Source of the DNA: a virus
Length of the DNA stretch: 64,000 nucleotides
IMG/VR virus record: IMGVR_UViG_3300042987_001940
Span: 1-64,000 of that record
Reading direction: 5' to 3' (one strand)
Positions within the stretch are counted from its first letter, which is position 1. Every line of letters starts with the position of its first letter. The position numbers were made by a program, and so were the translations under genes. Below the pieces are notes generated by a model, which saw nothing but the letters and a program-made list of their open reading frames with translations, was not told where the DNA came from and made no database searches. Positions 6,105-15,051 of this stretch are shown piece by piece.

Positions 6105-7607
6105 TCAGTTATTCTCTGTTTTTACATAAGTTTGTGTAATAACAGGGTCAGCTATAAACTTTTCTTTACCTTTTTTAGCAGCTTTTTTAACTATATCTGC
6201 TTTTTTTGAAACAGCTTCAGTTTTCATTTGATTTCTAATCGCAGTTTTAGCCAAATGTTTTGCAACAGACATACCAGCAGGTCTTTTACCAACAGTTACG
6301 CCAAGATTACTTTTTGGAGGGTCAGGTGTAAATGGTGGTGTTGGATTTGCTGGCATTTTTGGTTGCACAGGTTTTGATGCTTTGATTAATTTCATTGTAT
6401 CAAGTTTACGCATAAGAATACCACGTGCAATCGATGCTGTTTTTGATTCCTGCATGTTTTTATTATGATAATTCTTTAAACGATTCATCATATCTTTTCC
6501 ATGCTTCTTCTCAACTTCTGAATAAGCCTTTTGTTTTGCTTCATCAGAATGTCTTATAGTTTTAGCATGTTTACCATAAGTCTTTGCATATAATGAACGA
6601 ACACTAATGGGAACTTCCATTGGGTTCTCATCAACTTCTTCTTTTACTTGTTCATATCCACGTTTTTCATATTCAGGAACAGCAGTATGAACAACAGATA
6701 ATTCTTTACCAGAAGTTTTGTGTCGAACTGTCACGACTTTTTCGGTTTTTGATGTTGTTTTTGGTAAATCAGATTCAGTAATGTTTTCTTCTTGAATCTT
6801 TTTTGATGCTTTTAAAATACCTAAAACAAGCGGTGCTTTTAACTGTTTATGACGTGGAACTGAAATATGTTCACTTGATTTAGGATGAGTATATACATCA
6901 TGTCCACCGGCAGTTCTTGATAAGTTCCAACCAGTTTTTTTAAGATGATGATGAATATCGCGTGTATTCATATTTGCGCCTGCCATTTCAGTAATTTCAA
7001 CTTCTTCACTAATCGTTTTCCAACCACCACCTTTAGATTTATACCATTTTGCTGCCCATCCATTTGCATAAGCTGATGGATAAACATCAAACTTAGACCT
7101 AGCGAGTGATTTTGCTCTTGCCCAAAGTTTTGGGTTTGTTGGAGCATTTTTTTCATCTAATTGTTCCATACTTTCTCCTAATTTACCTTTTCCATAATTA
7201 GAGACATTTATAGGTTTGCCTTTTCTTTCTGGATTAGGGTCATGTTTTCTTTTTGCTTTAACTGCCGATGCTCTTTCGTCTTTCGTAAGACTTGCTCGTT
7301 TAGCATTTGACATACATTTAGGTTTAGCTTCTCCTGGTTCTCTTGCACAAGGACCAATTGCCTCACCTTTACTATTGATTCTTTTCCAACCACCTTCGGG
7401 ATGATTAGGATTGAACCAATTACGCAAATCTTCTTTTATGTTTTCCTCTTGATGAATATCGTATTTCATTTTACTTTTTGATTTAACATTTTGAGAGAAT
7501 TCGTCCCTAGGTGACACGCCTGGGTTATTCTGAACCATTCGTGGAAGAACAGGTTTGAACCTGCCCTTCTCACGATGTTGTTCCAGAATTTTTCTTATCC
7601 TGCTCAT
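6105..7607 (-). CDS. Modular cargo-type protein with HicA-like domain and protease-type linkers
   Basis: A 500-residue, very basic mosaic of small modules. Residues about 63-137 hold a GGWKRI/GPCARE/PKCMSNAKRASL module. Residues 155-196 hold a NPKLWARAKSLAR...FDVYPSAYANGWAAKWY module. Residues 213-271 resemble a HicA mRNA-interferase domain (LKKTGW, GGHDVY with His236, VPRH). A lysine-rich C-terminus follows. Segments resembling L/I-x-E cleavage motifs separate the modules: MEQLDE (147-152), EEVEITE (201-207) and EENITE (273-278). It overlaps the upstream 664-residue gene by ATGA. I infer a capsid-internal polyprotein processed by gp21; an ordinary structural role is also possible. Confidence 0.7.
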   Translation of the reverse strand: MSRIRKILEQHREKGRFKPVLPRMVQNNPGVSPRDEFSQNVKSKSKMKYDIHQEENIKEDLRNWFNPNHPEGGWKRINSKGEAIGPCAREPGEAKPKCMSNAKRASLTKDERASAVKAKRKHDPNPERKGKPINVSNYGKGKLGESMEQLDEKNAPTNPKLWARAKSLARSKFDVYPSAYANGWAAKWYKSKGGGWKTISEEVEITEMAGANMNTRDIHHHLKKTGWNLSRTAGGHDVYTHPKSSEHISVPRHKQLKAPLVLGILKASKKIQEENITESDLPKTTSKTEKVVTVRHKTSGKELSVVHTAVPEYEKRGYEQVKEEVDENPMEVPISVRSLYAKTYGKHAKTIRHSDEAKQKAYSEVEKKHGKDMMNRLKNYHNKNMQESKTASIARGILMRKLDTMKLIKASKPVQPKMPANPTPPFTPDPPKSNLGVTVGKRPAGMSVAKHLAKTAIRNQMKTEAVSKKADIVKKAAKKGKEKFIADPVITQTYVKTENN

Positions 7608-9598
7608 TTGCTACCTTTAGCAACTTTGGTAGCGGTCGCATACATCACTTCTTTTGCACGTTTGCCATAACGTTCACGGAAACCAGAAAGTTTCTTCTTC
7701 ATGCTTTTAACAACTTCCTCTTTCTTTTTGGTTTCTGCTGATGTTAAATGACGTTCATCAATTTGTTCAACTTCTTCATTTTTCGTTTTTTGTATAGGTG
7801 CCTTAGTGAATACTTTTTCTTCATCTTTCAATTTTTTGTAATGTGCTTGGGCTAATTTTTTAGTTTTTTCATAATTTTCATCATCACCATCAGGTCCGCC
7901 GCGGGCGCCGCCGGAATGATGTAACTGTTTAGCTGCTTCTGGTCCATATTCATCATGAACATGTTTTTCTATGCGATGCACTGTATCGGCAGCAGCGCCG
8001 TGTGGACCACCACCATATTTAGGTTCTTCTGCATCACGGACATAAGAGTGAAATGCATGTCCATGATGTAAATCTTTTAGACTATAATTATACATACTTA
8101 GATGTCTGGGCATAGAATAATCAGTTTCTTTATGATAATTACTTGCACGACGGCCAATGATTCTGCCTTCAAAAATCTGTTCAACTTCTTCTGGTAATTT
8201 TCCTTTTGGACCAGTGATTCTTGAACTAACGTTCTTCATTGCTTTTTGTGTTGATTTGGGGATTTTTCCTGATTTTGTTACTTGTGTTGATAAGTGTTTA
8301 CGCAATCCACCAGAAAGTTTATCATTTCCACGATTACGACTTTTTTCTGTACCAAATGTAGCGGAATTAGCAGCTTTTTCAGCATGTGCAGCAGCTTCAG
8401 GTCCATGATGTTTTAAAATGTGAGCATATAGTTTATCTGCTTTTTTTGTATGTTTTTCTTCATCATCTTCATTACCATAATCACCTGCTTCATAAGCGGC
8501 ATTTGAATGTTGAGCATATGCTTTTATTTTAGTTTGTAATGATACTTCATTTAAAATTTCTTCATCAATCTGTTCAACCTCTTCTTTTATATTATGTTTC
8601 TTTTTCAATTTTTCCATTTCTTTTTCATGATAATCTGCATCATCTGGTCCAGCATATTCGCCTGCAATCACATGATGGTCAGAATGTGATACCATATCAT
8701 CAGCCACTTTATTTCCATAATGTTTGCGAACATGATTTTCAATTGCGGTAGCTGCGTGATGATTTAAATTTGGATTAGCACCACCATGACCATAACCTTG
8801 GTCTGCCATATATGAATGCTCTGCATGAGAATTCCATAAATGTGAAAGTGACATTTTATCCATTTTACCTTCAAGAATCTGTTCAACTTCTTCATTCTTG
8901 ACAGCTTGAACTGCTGGTTTTGCAACTTCTGCTTTTTTACCTTTGCCTTCTGATTTTTCTTGTGCATCTTTTACTTCGGCAGTATATTCGTCATTTGTTG
9001 GTTCTTCAACAACAAGCATTTCTGAAACAAAATCAAGACCTCTTTGGTCCAAATTTTGCATCATTTCAGTGAACGATTCTTTATACAATTTGGTATTGAA
9101 ACGACGTTTGAAAGTTCCTTTTGGACGTCCACGACCGCGTTTTACTGGTTCTGCTGGTTTTTCATCAGCATCGTCTTTTCCTTCTGGGTCCTCATAATCT
9201 GCACCATAAGATTTACCTTTAACAGTGCGTTTTGGCAAATCTGCTAGTTTGACTTCATCAAGATTTTCAACTTCTTCACCCTGTAATCCCGCGAGTTTCT
9301 TTTCTACAGCATGTTTTCCTGCTGTGCGTTTTGCTAGAGTTTTTTTATCACCTCTAATCATTGCTATTTGACCAGCTTCCATATTCTTAGCTTGATAATT
9401 TTTTAATGTATTACTACTCAATTCATTAATTTGTTCAGCTTCTTCTTTTTTCATAGAACGAAGTTTTTTGAAATCTGCACCGGTCAATTTACCTTTTGGT
9501 TCTGCAACATCAATTTTGTGTTGCATACCTTTTAGTTCTTCGCTCATAATTTTAGCTACTGCATCTGCTACACTTTTTGTTTTTTTATCTGAAAACAT
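7604..9598 (-). CDS. Polyprotein-like protein with six EExEQIxE linkers and His-rich repeats
   Basis: 664 residues. Six near-identical linkers occur at residues 52-59, 108-115, 236-243, 339-346, 470-477 and 608-615 (core EEVEQI[L/D/F]E, with variants EEAEQINE and EEVENLDE). Between them are unrelated modules: a SSNTLKNYQAKN helical module, an AT-hook-like KRGRGRPKG at 153-161, and three mutually similar His-rich modules (about 250-337, 354-415, 507-594) sharing A-x-HS-x2-A and HxxA patterns. The linkers fit the L/I-x-E specificity of T4-type prohead protease. It has no membrane segment. Role inferred: capsid-packaged, DNA-associated cargo cleaved during head maturation. Confidence 0.7.
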   Translation of the reverse strand: MFSDKKTKSVADAVAKIMSEELKGMQHKIDVAEPKGKLTGADFKKLRSMKKEEAEQINELSSNTLKNYQAKNMEAGQIAMIRGDKKTLAKRTAGKHAVEKKLAGLQGEEVENLDEVKLADLPKRTVKGKSYGADYEDPEGKDDADEKPAEPVKRGRGRPKGTFKRRFNTKLYKESFTEMMQNLDQRGLDFVSEMLVVEEPTNDEYTAEVKDAQEKSEGKGKKAEVAKPAVQAVKNEEVEQILEGKMDKMSLSHLWNSHAEHSYMADQGYGHGGANPNLNHHAATAIENHVRKHYGNKVADDMVSHSDHHVIAGEYAGPDDADYHEKEMEKLKKKHNIKEEVEQIDEEILNEVSLQTKIKAYAQHSNAAYEAGDYGNEDDEEKHTKKADKLYAHILKHHGPEAAAHAEKAANSATFGTEKSRNRGNDKLSGGLRKHLSTQVTKSGKIPKSTQKAMKNVSSRITGPKGKLPEEVEQIFEGRIIGRRASNYHKETDYSMPRHLSMYNYSLKDLHHGHAFHSYVRDAEEPKYGGGPHGAAADTVHRIEKHVHDEYGPEAAKQLHHSGGARGGPDGDDENYEKTKKLAQAHYKKLKDEEKVFTKAPIQKTKNEEVEQIDERHLTSAETKKKEEVVKSMKKKLSGFRERYGKRAKEVMYATATKVAKGSK

Positions 9599-9623
9599 AG
9601 TTTTTTTCCTTTATTAATAAAAG

Positions 9624-10934
9624 TTATCTTGTTATTTCTTCCCAATCCATTGATGCATAAATGTCTGAACCGTTTAAGGTAGCAGAGGCACATAATGTTA
9701 GTTCATATGGAGTGTTGGTAAAACTGTTTCTTTCTAATTGAAATTTGAATAATGCTTCTTTAAGAATATCAACTGGCGTCGCACTAACTGTTGCACCAGT
9801 AAAACCTGATGCTAATATTCGTCCGCCAGTGACTGAACCACCATCAATTTTATATTCAACAGCAGAGTTAGTGCCAGCATCTGTCCAAGTCCCACCTCCA
9901 GAAGTGTTAGCACTTGACCTTACTTGCCAATTATAAACTGAGTTATTTGTAATACCTAAAATTGATAGTGCAGTAAGAATTACGATTGCTTCTAAACGAT
10001 TTGATTTTAATCTCAATGAAATAACTGGATAATATGTTCCAGACGTTGGTAAATTAACAGGGGACCCAATTGTTGTCTGAATAGCTTGCTGAGTACCATA
10101 TAGTTCATAACCACCCTCAGAAATGACTGTTGAACATATTTGTTTTAATGTTGAATTGCTTGTTGTAATTCCTGTATTCTTTATTTCATATCTTAATGGC
10201 AAAGAAGCCGTTGTCATGTAAGGAGCTATATTTTTATTATCGTTGTGGAATATGTGTGCAGGTATCATTTTACCATCAATTACAAAACCACAACGAACAT
10301 CACCAACACCCAACCATTCAACATCCGTCCAAAAAATATTTGATTTACTCACATCAATACCGGAAGCGTGTTCTGTGCCACCACTTTGTGTTGAGTAACC
10401 TGTTCCATCAAATTTATCTACATTCCAATCCGTTTGTGCAGTTCTTGTTTCGGTAATTGTTCCGGATGTGTTACTTCTCAATACAAAATAATTTGTTGTG
10501 CCATCATTTTCAAAAAAAATGCCATTATCACGACCAAAATAACCTACTCTTTGACGAACATTTTGTTTAGGTTGATTCATAACAAAGGTGCTCATTATCA
10601 ACAATGATTTACCTGGTTGATAAGACATAACTTTTGTCGTTTCTCGGGCAACTTCAGCATTTGCGGTTGTACCAACAGTCATCTCAATTAAACTTTGGTT
10701 TTCAACAAAAGTATATGAACTATTTCCTGCTGTATTTGATGTTGCCCATAACCCATTATCAGAAAAACGATGTGTGCTTTCAAACAAAGTAAAAGGATTT
10801 ACAATACGCAAACGACCAAACGCATCTGTCATAGTACCAGATGGTGTAAGACGGTCAGAAAACATATTCACTTCATACCGAGTAAATACTTGTCCTGAAT
10901 CTATCTTTTTTAAGTCAGTTCTAAATTGTGCCAC
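9624..10934 (-). CDS. Virion structural protein
   Basis: A 436-residue protein of a type recurrent in marine T4-like phages. Recognisable pieces are SGTMTDAFGRLRIVNPFTLFES, YQPGKSLL and RQRVGYFGRDNGIFFE, plus GGYELYGTQQ. It is beta-rich by composition. The start is GTG at 10934, directly after the preceding stop; the next ATG is 23 codons in, after residues that look conserved, so GTG is preferred. It lies between two modular cargo-type genes. I expect a surface or fibre-associated structural protein; the exact role is unknown. Confidence 0.75.
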   Translation of the reverse strand: MAQFRTDLKKIDSGQVFTRYEVNMFSDRLTPSGTMTDAFGRLRIVNPFTLFESTHRFSDNGLWATSNTAGNSSYTFVENQSLIEMTVGTTANAEVARETTKVMSYQPGKSLLIMSTFVMNQPKQNVRQRVGYFGRDNGIFFENDGTTNYFVLRSNTSGTITETRTAQTDWNVDKFDGTGYSTQSGGTEHASGIDVSKSNIFWTDVEWLGVGDVRCGFVIDGKMIPAHIFHNDNKNIAPYMTTASLPLRYEIKNTGITTSNSTLKQICSTVISEGGYELYGTQQAIQTTIGSPVNLPTSGTYYPVISLRLKSNRLEAIVILTALSILGITNNSVYNWQVRSSANTSGGGTWTDAGTNSAVEYKIDGGSVTGGRILASGFTGATVSATPVDILKEALFKFQLERNSFTNTPYELTLCASATLNGSDIYASMDWEEITR

Positions 10935-11966
10935 TTAGCAATTCCATTTTCTCAATGATTTGTTAATACGGCTATTTGGGTCATTTGCAGTCTTTGCAGA
11001 AGTCAATCTACGCTTCATGCCAGACATCCTAGCGCAAAATGACTTACGGCGTTTTGCAGCCTTAGAACCTTTTTTCAATTTAGAAGGTTTTGTTGTAACT
11101 GCCATTGATAGTTTTGAACCAGGATGTTCACGACGATAAGATTCAATACCTTTGCGATTCAAACCACCTTCTGGATTTTTACCTTCTGAGCGTTGCCATG
11201 CAGCACTTTCTTTTATTTCACCACTTGGAGTTTCATGTGAGCCAACTTTGACTTTTTTATATACTTTTTTGCCTGTATTTGGACTGATATAGTAATCACC
11301 GTTTTTGTCGGTACCAATACTTTTTACTTTGTATTTCGATGCACTAGAACCTTCTGCTATATGGTCAACATCTTCTCTTAGTTTCCCGTTATTATATGTT
11401 GCAACAGTTCTATCCGAATCATACCAATCACTAACTGTATGTTGGCCAGTTTTAGGGTCTTTTTCAATATGCTGGACAACACCTTCTCTTTTGCTTATTT
11501 CTTTTGCTTTAGAATGAGCAGCAGCAAGTCCTTTATCGGACGATTCATACATTCTTTCTGATGTTTCTTTTGCTTTTCTTTTTACTGCCATATATGCACG
11601 ACGTTGTGCATCTATATGTTTCTGTCCATCTTTTTTCGATGCTACTTTATATACTTCAGAATATTTTTTAACAGAAAGTTCATCAATCTGTTCTACTTCT
11701 TCTTTTATATGACCATATTTCTTTTTATACCAATCGGGCATACCATGAGTTTTTCTAAAATATAAAACAGTTGATGCATCATTCACTTGGTCCATATATT
11801 TGTTTTCAGCTTTTTCATTGTGTCCACGCATCGCTTTTGCAGCTTCTCCTGCATCTTTCATGACATAACGCAATTCATTATCTGTTTTTTTATGATAATC
11901 GTGACCTTCTAATGCATGTTGTTGTGATGGTCGACCTTCAACAATAAATGATTTGAATGTTTTCAT
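10935..11966 (-). CDS. Capsid-targeted modular protein with T4 internal-protein-like leader
   Basis: 343 residues. The first ten, MKTFKSFIVE, closely match the capsid-targeting leader of T4 internal protein III (M-K-T-aromatic-x-x-F-I-x-E), followed by Gly as expected for gp21 cleavage. A second candidate site (HALEG) is at 17-21. Linkers EEVEQIDE (89-96) and EDVDHIAEG (198-206) divide the chain. The C-terminal module (about 256-343) has AWQRSEGKNPEGGLN, RRKSFCARMSGM and ends LRKWNC, a basic domain I recall from many phage proteins. I infer packaging inside the capsid and processing on maturation. Confidence 0.75.
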   Translation of the reverse strand: MKTFKSFIVEGRPSQQHALEGHDYHKKTDNELRYVMKDAGEAAKAMRGHNEKAENKYMDQVNDASTVLYFRKTHGMPDWYKKKYGHIKEEVEQIDELSVKKYSEVYKVASKKDGQKHIDAQRRAYMAVKRKAKETSERMYESSDKGLAAAHSKAKEISKREGVVQHIEKDPKTGQHTVSDWYDSDRTVATYNNGKLREDVDHIAEGSSASKYKVKSIGTDKNGDYYISPNTGKKVYKKVKVGSHETPSGEIKESAAWQRSEGKNPEGGLNRKGIESYRREHPGSKLSMAVTTKPSKLKKGSKAAKRRKSFCARMSGMKRRLTSAKTANDPNSRINKSLRKWNC

Positions 11967-11971
11967 TTTTA

Positions 11972-14386
11972 TTATCCTACAAACTTTTTAGATTTAAATG
12001 TTTTTAGATTAATGCCTTTTTGCTTCAATGTTTCTTGATTGAAATCGCTCATTGACGAAGCATCTTCTCCACCAGCACCAATTGTTTCAGCAACTTGTGA
12101 TGCTTTACCAAATTTCTTTTTGTCTATTTTTTCACCTGTGTCACGCGCAGGACTTTCTCCAGCACCTGCCATTGAAAGTCCTGGCTCAATGCCTTGGTCT
12201 ATAGACTCAATCACTGTTTTCTGTTTTTCCCTGATTTCTTTGAGCGTGATTTTTTTACTGGTTCTGTTACTGGTAAATTGCTCTCCAATGGCTGAACTGG
12301 CAATTCCGTCGCTTCTGGTATCTGTTGTGTTGGAATTGGTTCTTGAACTTCCTGTTTTACTTCCACTGGTTTTGTTTCCTTGATTACTGGTTGTGTTAGA
12401 AATTCCCATAGCTTCTTGAACATTTTGCTTCTCCTTTATTTTAACAATATAACCTTTTCCACTTGGATGTGGAACAATTGTGCCATTTTTCTGATGCGCT
12501 TCTTTTGCAGCAGATGTTCGAAGATGGAAAATTCTTGGTTTACCACTCATATCTTTAATATAATTTTCATTTTCTTCTTTCATCAGACCTTTACCTAAAG
12601 TAAGAACTGACATTGCATCCACATCAGATAATGAATATGATTCATCAACATCCGATTCTGTATTCTTTAATAATTTTAATGCACTTTTAACTTCTTCGGG
12701 TGTATCACCAGAAATCGTTATTGAAATTTGTTCTGATAAAAATTCTTCAAATTCTTCATTAACTTTTTTGATATCTTTTGGTAACTTACTTTGTTTTTGT
12801 ATAGTTTTCAATTTTTTCTTTTGTTTTGGTGTTAATGGTGTTGATGTATGTGAATAACTTGAACCTTGTGTTGGAACTTTTGGTTGTTGTGGTTTTTCTT
12901 TTGGTATCTCGACAAGTTTATCTTGTATTGCACGATGCGTAACTTGCCCTTTTTGTCCATAACGACCATGACCATAAAATTTGAGACCTTTTTCAGATGC
13001 TTCTTTTGCTGCTTGTGAATCTGGGTGGGGCGTTCTTTCGGCACCACTTCTCTTTACTGGTTCTGTATCTTTTTTCTGTAATTCACCAGCAATCCATTTT
13101 TGTGCTTTTTCATTGTCTGTTGGGTTCGCAACAAAATCTTTGACATGTTTATGTAAATCAAGAAGTTCTTGTTCCTTTGCTGCACGAATTGTAGGATGTG
13201 CAGTCATTGCATCATGTGAATTGTCATATTCATGATAATCGTTGCCGAACATTTTCGCAAATTCAGAACGATTATTTTGTGCGCCTTGCCATTTTTCTTT
13301 CCGAATCTTTTCAGGTATTGTTCTACCACCACGTTTACCACGTGCGATATTTCTTTGCTTTGATACTTCATCGCTTGAATGAACCATTACCATCTTAGAA
13401 CCATAACCAATTTTCTCAAGTTCACTTTTAATTTTTTTTACTTTATCTAAATCTTCACCAGTGCCATTGATAATCAGTCCATTACGACCTTCAATAGCTA
13501 ATCTTTGACGAAGTTCTGTCATATTCTTTGCACGACCACGAATGATATTTCTTTGTTCTTCTTCCTTCTTGGGCATTTTTTTATTCAGATTATGTTTGTC
13601 CATCAGATATTCAAGTGCTTTGTCTGAATTGATTTCAGTCAAGCCATGACCATCCAATGTTTTATTCATGACATAATCTTTGCCTGAACCTGGTCCACCT
13701 GCAAGAAATACTGCTTTGAAGATACCTTGGTCATGAACACCTTCCATCAACATTTCAAATGAATCATTAATATCTTCTGATTCTTTTACTTGCATACCTT
13801 TACGGACATCATGGAATAGTTCTCTTGCATGTTCATCAGAAACGTGTTTTGGAACACCTTTTTTGAATTCTTTATAATTGTTTTCGGATGCATGTTTACG
13901 CATTTTGGATGCTGACATACCTTCTGTTCCTTCGGCATCAGGGTCACGTTCACCTGATGAATGGACTGTTATTTTTTTGAAATTATAATGACCATGTCCA
14001 CTTTTAACACCATTATATTGTTGTAAAAGTTTATGATATTCTTCAGTTCTATCTGAACCACCAACTACATGAAGATGGGTAATACCTTGTTTGTGTAGTC
14101 TTGCAGCATGGTGAAGGATTGTAGGTTCTTCTTTGCTGGCAGTAGTAATATTTGCACCAGGAAAGAATCTTTTAGCGTGTTTCTGCTTTTGTTCTGCTGT
14201 TAGAGGATTTTTCTTTTTATCTTGAGTGTGGGAAACTACGATATGATGGGATGCGTTATGCTCTTTTGCAACATCTTTGACTTTATTGACTAGCTTTTCA
14301 TGACCAGTTGTGGGTGGATTCATTCGTCCAAAAGCTAGGACACCGTGTTTTTCTTCTTTTTCTTGCAAAAAGTCTATAAAATTCAT
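11972..14386 (-). CDS. Nucleotidyltransferase / P-loop kinase fusion with capsid-targeting-type leader
   Basis: 804 residues. The leader MNFIDFLQE is followed by a nucleotidyltransferase domain (about 14-170): GRMNPPTTGH is the (H/T)xGH motif and GMSASKMRKH replaces ISSTxxR. A candidate cleavage site MLMEG (212-216) precedes a kinase-like domain: Walker A GGPGSGKD (230-237), later IINGTGED and RGGRTIPEK. Further boundaries look like FEEFLSE (546-552) and NVQEA (655-659). The C-terminus (SMAGAGESPARD) resembles a conserved phage module. The domain order is as in NadR, but the substrate is not evident; NAD metabolism or nucleic-acid end modification are options. A late-type promoter precedes it. 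Confidence 0.75.
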   Translation of the reverse strand: MNFIDFLQEKEEKHGVLAFGRMNPPTTGHEKLVNKVKDVAKEHNASHHIVVSHTQDKKKNPLTAEQKQKHAKRFFPGANITTASKEEPTILHHAARLHKQGITHLHVVGGSDRTEEYHKLLQQYNGVKSGHGHYNFKKITVHSSGERDPDAEGTEGMSASKMRKHASENNYKEFKKGVPKHVSDEHARELFHDVRKGMQVKESEDINDSFEMLMEGVHDQGIFKAVFLAGGPGSGKDYVMNKTLDGHGLTEINSDKALEYLMDKHNLNKKMPKKEEEQRNIIRGRAKNMTELRQRLAIEGRNGLIINGTGEDLDKVKKIKSELEKIGYGSKMVMVHSSDEVSKQRNIARGKRGGRTIPEKIRKEKWQGAQNNRSEFAKMFGNDYHEYDNSHDAMTAHPTIRAAKEQELLDLHKHVKDFVANPTDNEKAQKWIAGELQKKDTEPVKRSGAERTPHPDSQAAKEASEKGLKFYGHGRYGQKGQVTHRAIQDKLVEIPKEKPQQPKVPTQGSSYSHTSTPLTPKQKKKLKTIQKQSKLPKDIKKVNEEFEEFLSEQISITISGDTPEEVKSALKLLKNTESDVDESYSLSDVDAMSVLTLGKGLMKEENENYIKDMSGKPRIFHLRTSAAKEAHQKNGTIVPHPSGKGYIVKIKEKQNVQEAMGISNTTSNQGNKTSGSKTGSSRTNSNTTDTRSDGIASSAIGEQFTSNRTSKKITLKEIREKQKTVIESIDQGIEPGLSMAGAGESPARDTGEKIDKKKFGKASQVAETIGAGGEDASSMSDFNQETLKQKGINLKTFKSKKFVG
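12211..12423 (-). CDS. Nested overlapping ORF, Pro/Glu/Lys-rich, with strong ribosome binding site
   Basis: A 70-residue ORF in another frame inside the 804-residue gene. It begins MFKKLWEFLTQP, continues with a Pro/Glu/Val/Gln-rich stretch, and ends in a basic tail (KKSRSKKSGKNRKQ). The ATG is preceded by AAAGGAG at seven bases, a better signal than most genes here. In the main frame this segment encodes a Ser/Thr/Asn-rich linker, which suggests a region tolerant of double coding. Function unknown. It could still be a fortuitous frame, but the start signal argues for translation. Confidence 0.45.
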   Translation of the reverse strand: MFKKLWEFLTQPVIKETKPVEVKQEVQEPIPTQQIPEATELPVQPLESNLPVTEPVKKSRSKKSGKNRKQ

Positions 14387-14415
14387 CTTTTTCCGCCTCT
14401 ATAGCAGTTAATGAT

Positions 14416-14423
14416 GTATTTAG
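14416..14423 (-). promoter_or_regulatory. Candidate late promoter (CTAAATAC)
   Basis: A TAAATA-core site 30 bases upstream of the nucleotidyltransferase-kinase gene, in the short gap after the methyltransferase stop. It matches the other late-type sites in the window. Confidence 0.4.
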
Positions 14424-14436
14424 TATTTTTTATTCT

Positions 14437-15051
14437 TTATTCAGCTACTATAAAAGCATTTCCATGAGGATGATTTGTTGTCCAGTTTTCTTTTAGATGT
14501 CCAAATTGATAGTCGAAATATTTGATTTTAAAACCAGCTTGAACAATTGTAGTTAACCACCATTCTTCTGGTTCTCTTATGATATGTGTTACATCCATTT
14601 CATATTCACGAATTCTATATCTTGTTCCATCACCCAAAGGAACTGCTATGAAAATATTTTTACAACGCCTTCTAAATGAAGATAGAGTATCAGCTATATT
14701 TTCTTTTGGTATATGTTCTAAAACATCTTTTGCTATAATCAAATCCCATCCACCTTTTATATCTTCTGGTGTATTAATTACCGAAAGATAACCTTGGACT
14801 TTGGGATGACAATTATTGACAGCATATTCGGAAATGTCAACGCCATGTGCTTCTTTACCTAAAAGTCGCATAGCATAAACCATGAATCCTTTAGCGCATC
14901 CATAATCCAAAACAGTATCAAATTTTATATTATTAATAATAGATGATGCTTCACGAATCGTTCTTTCAGGCATCCAACGATAATTTTCATATGCGCTGAC
15001 ACGATTTCTTACACCATCTTCAAAATATTTTTCATCAAATATATTATTCAT
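14437..15051 (-). CDS. Class I SAM-dependent methyltransferase
   Basis: 204 residues with a Rossmann methyltransferase core. Motif I is VLDYGCAKG (about 50-58), GVDIS is the acidic loop, and DLIIAKDVLEHI is the motif IV region. It is the last gene of a sugar/methyltransferase island and overlaps the radical SAM gene by TAATG. The substrate cannot be deduced; small-molecule or glycan methylation is typical for this type and context. Confidence 0.85.
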   Translation of the reverse strand: MNNIFDEKYFEDGVRNRVSAYENYRWMPERTIREASSIINNIKFDTVLDYGCAKGFMVYAMRLLGKEAHGVDISEYAVNNCHPKVQGYLSVINTPEDIKGGWDLIIAKDVLEHIPKENIADTLSSFRRRCKNIFIAVPLGDGTRYRIREYEMDVTHIIREPEEWWLTTIVQAGFKIKYFDYQFGHLKENWTTNHPHGNAFIVAE

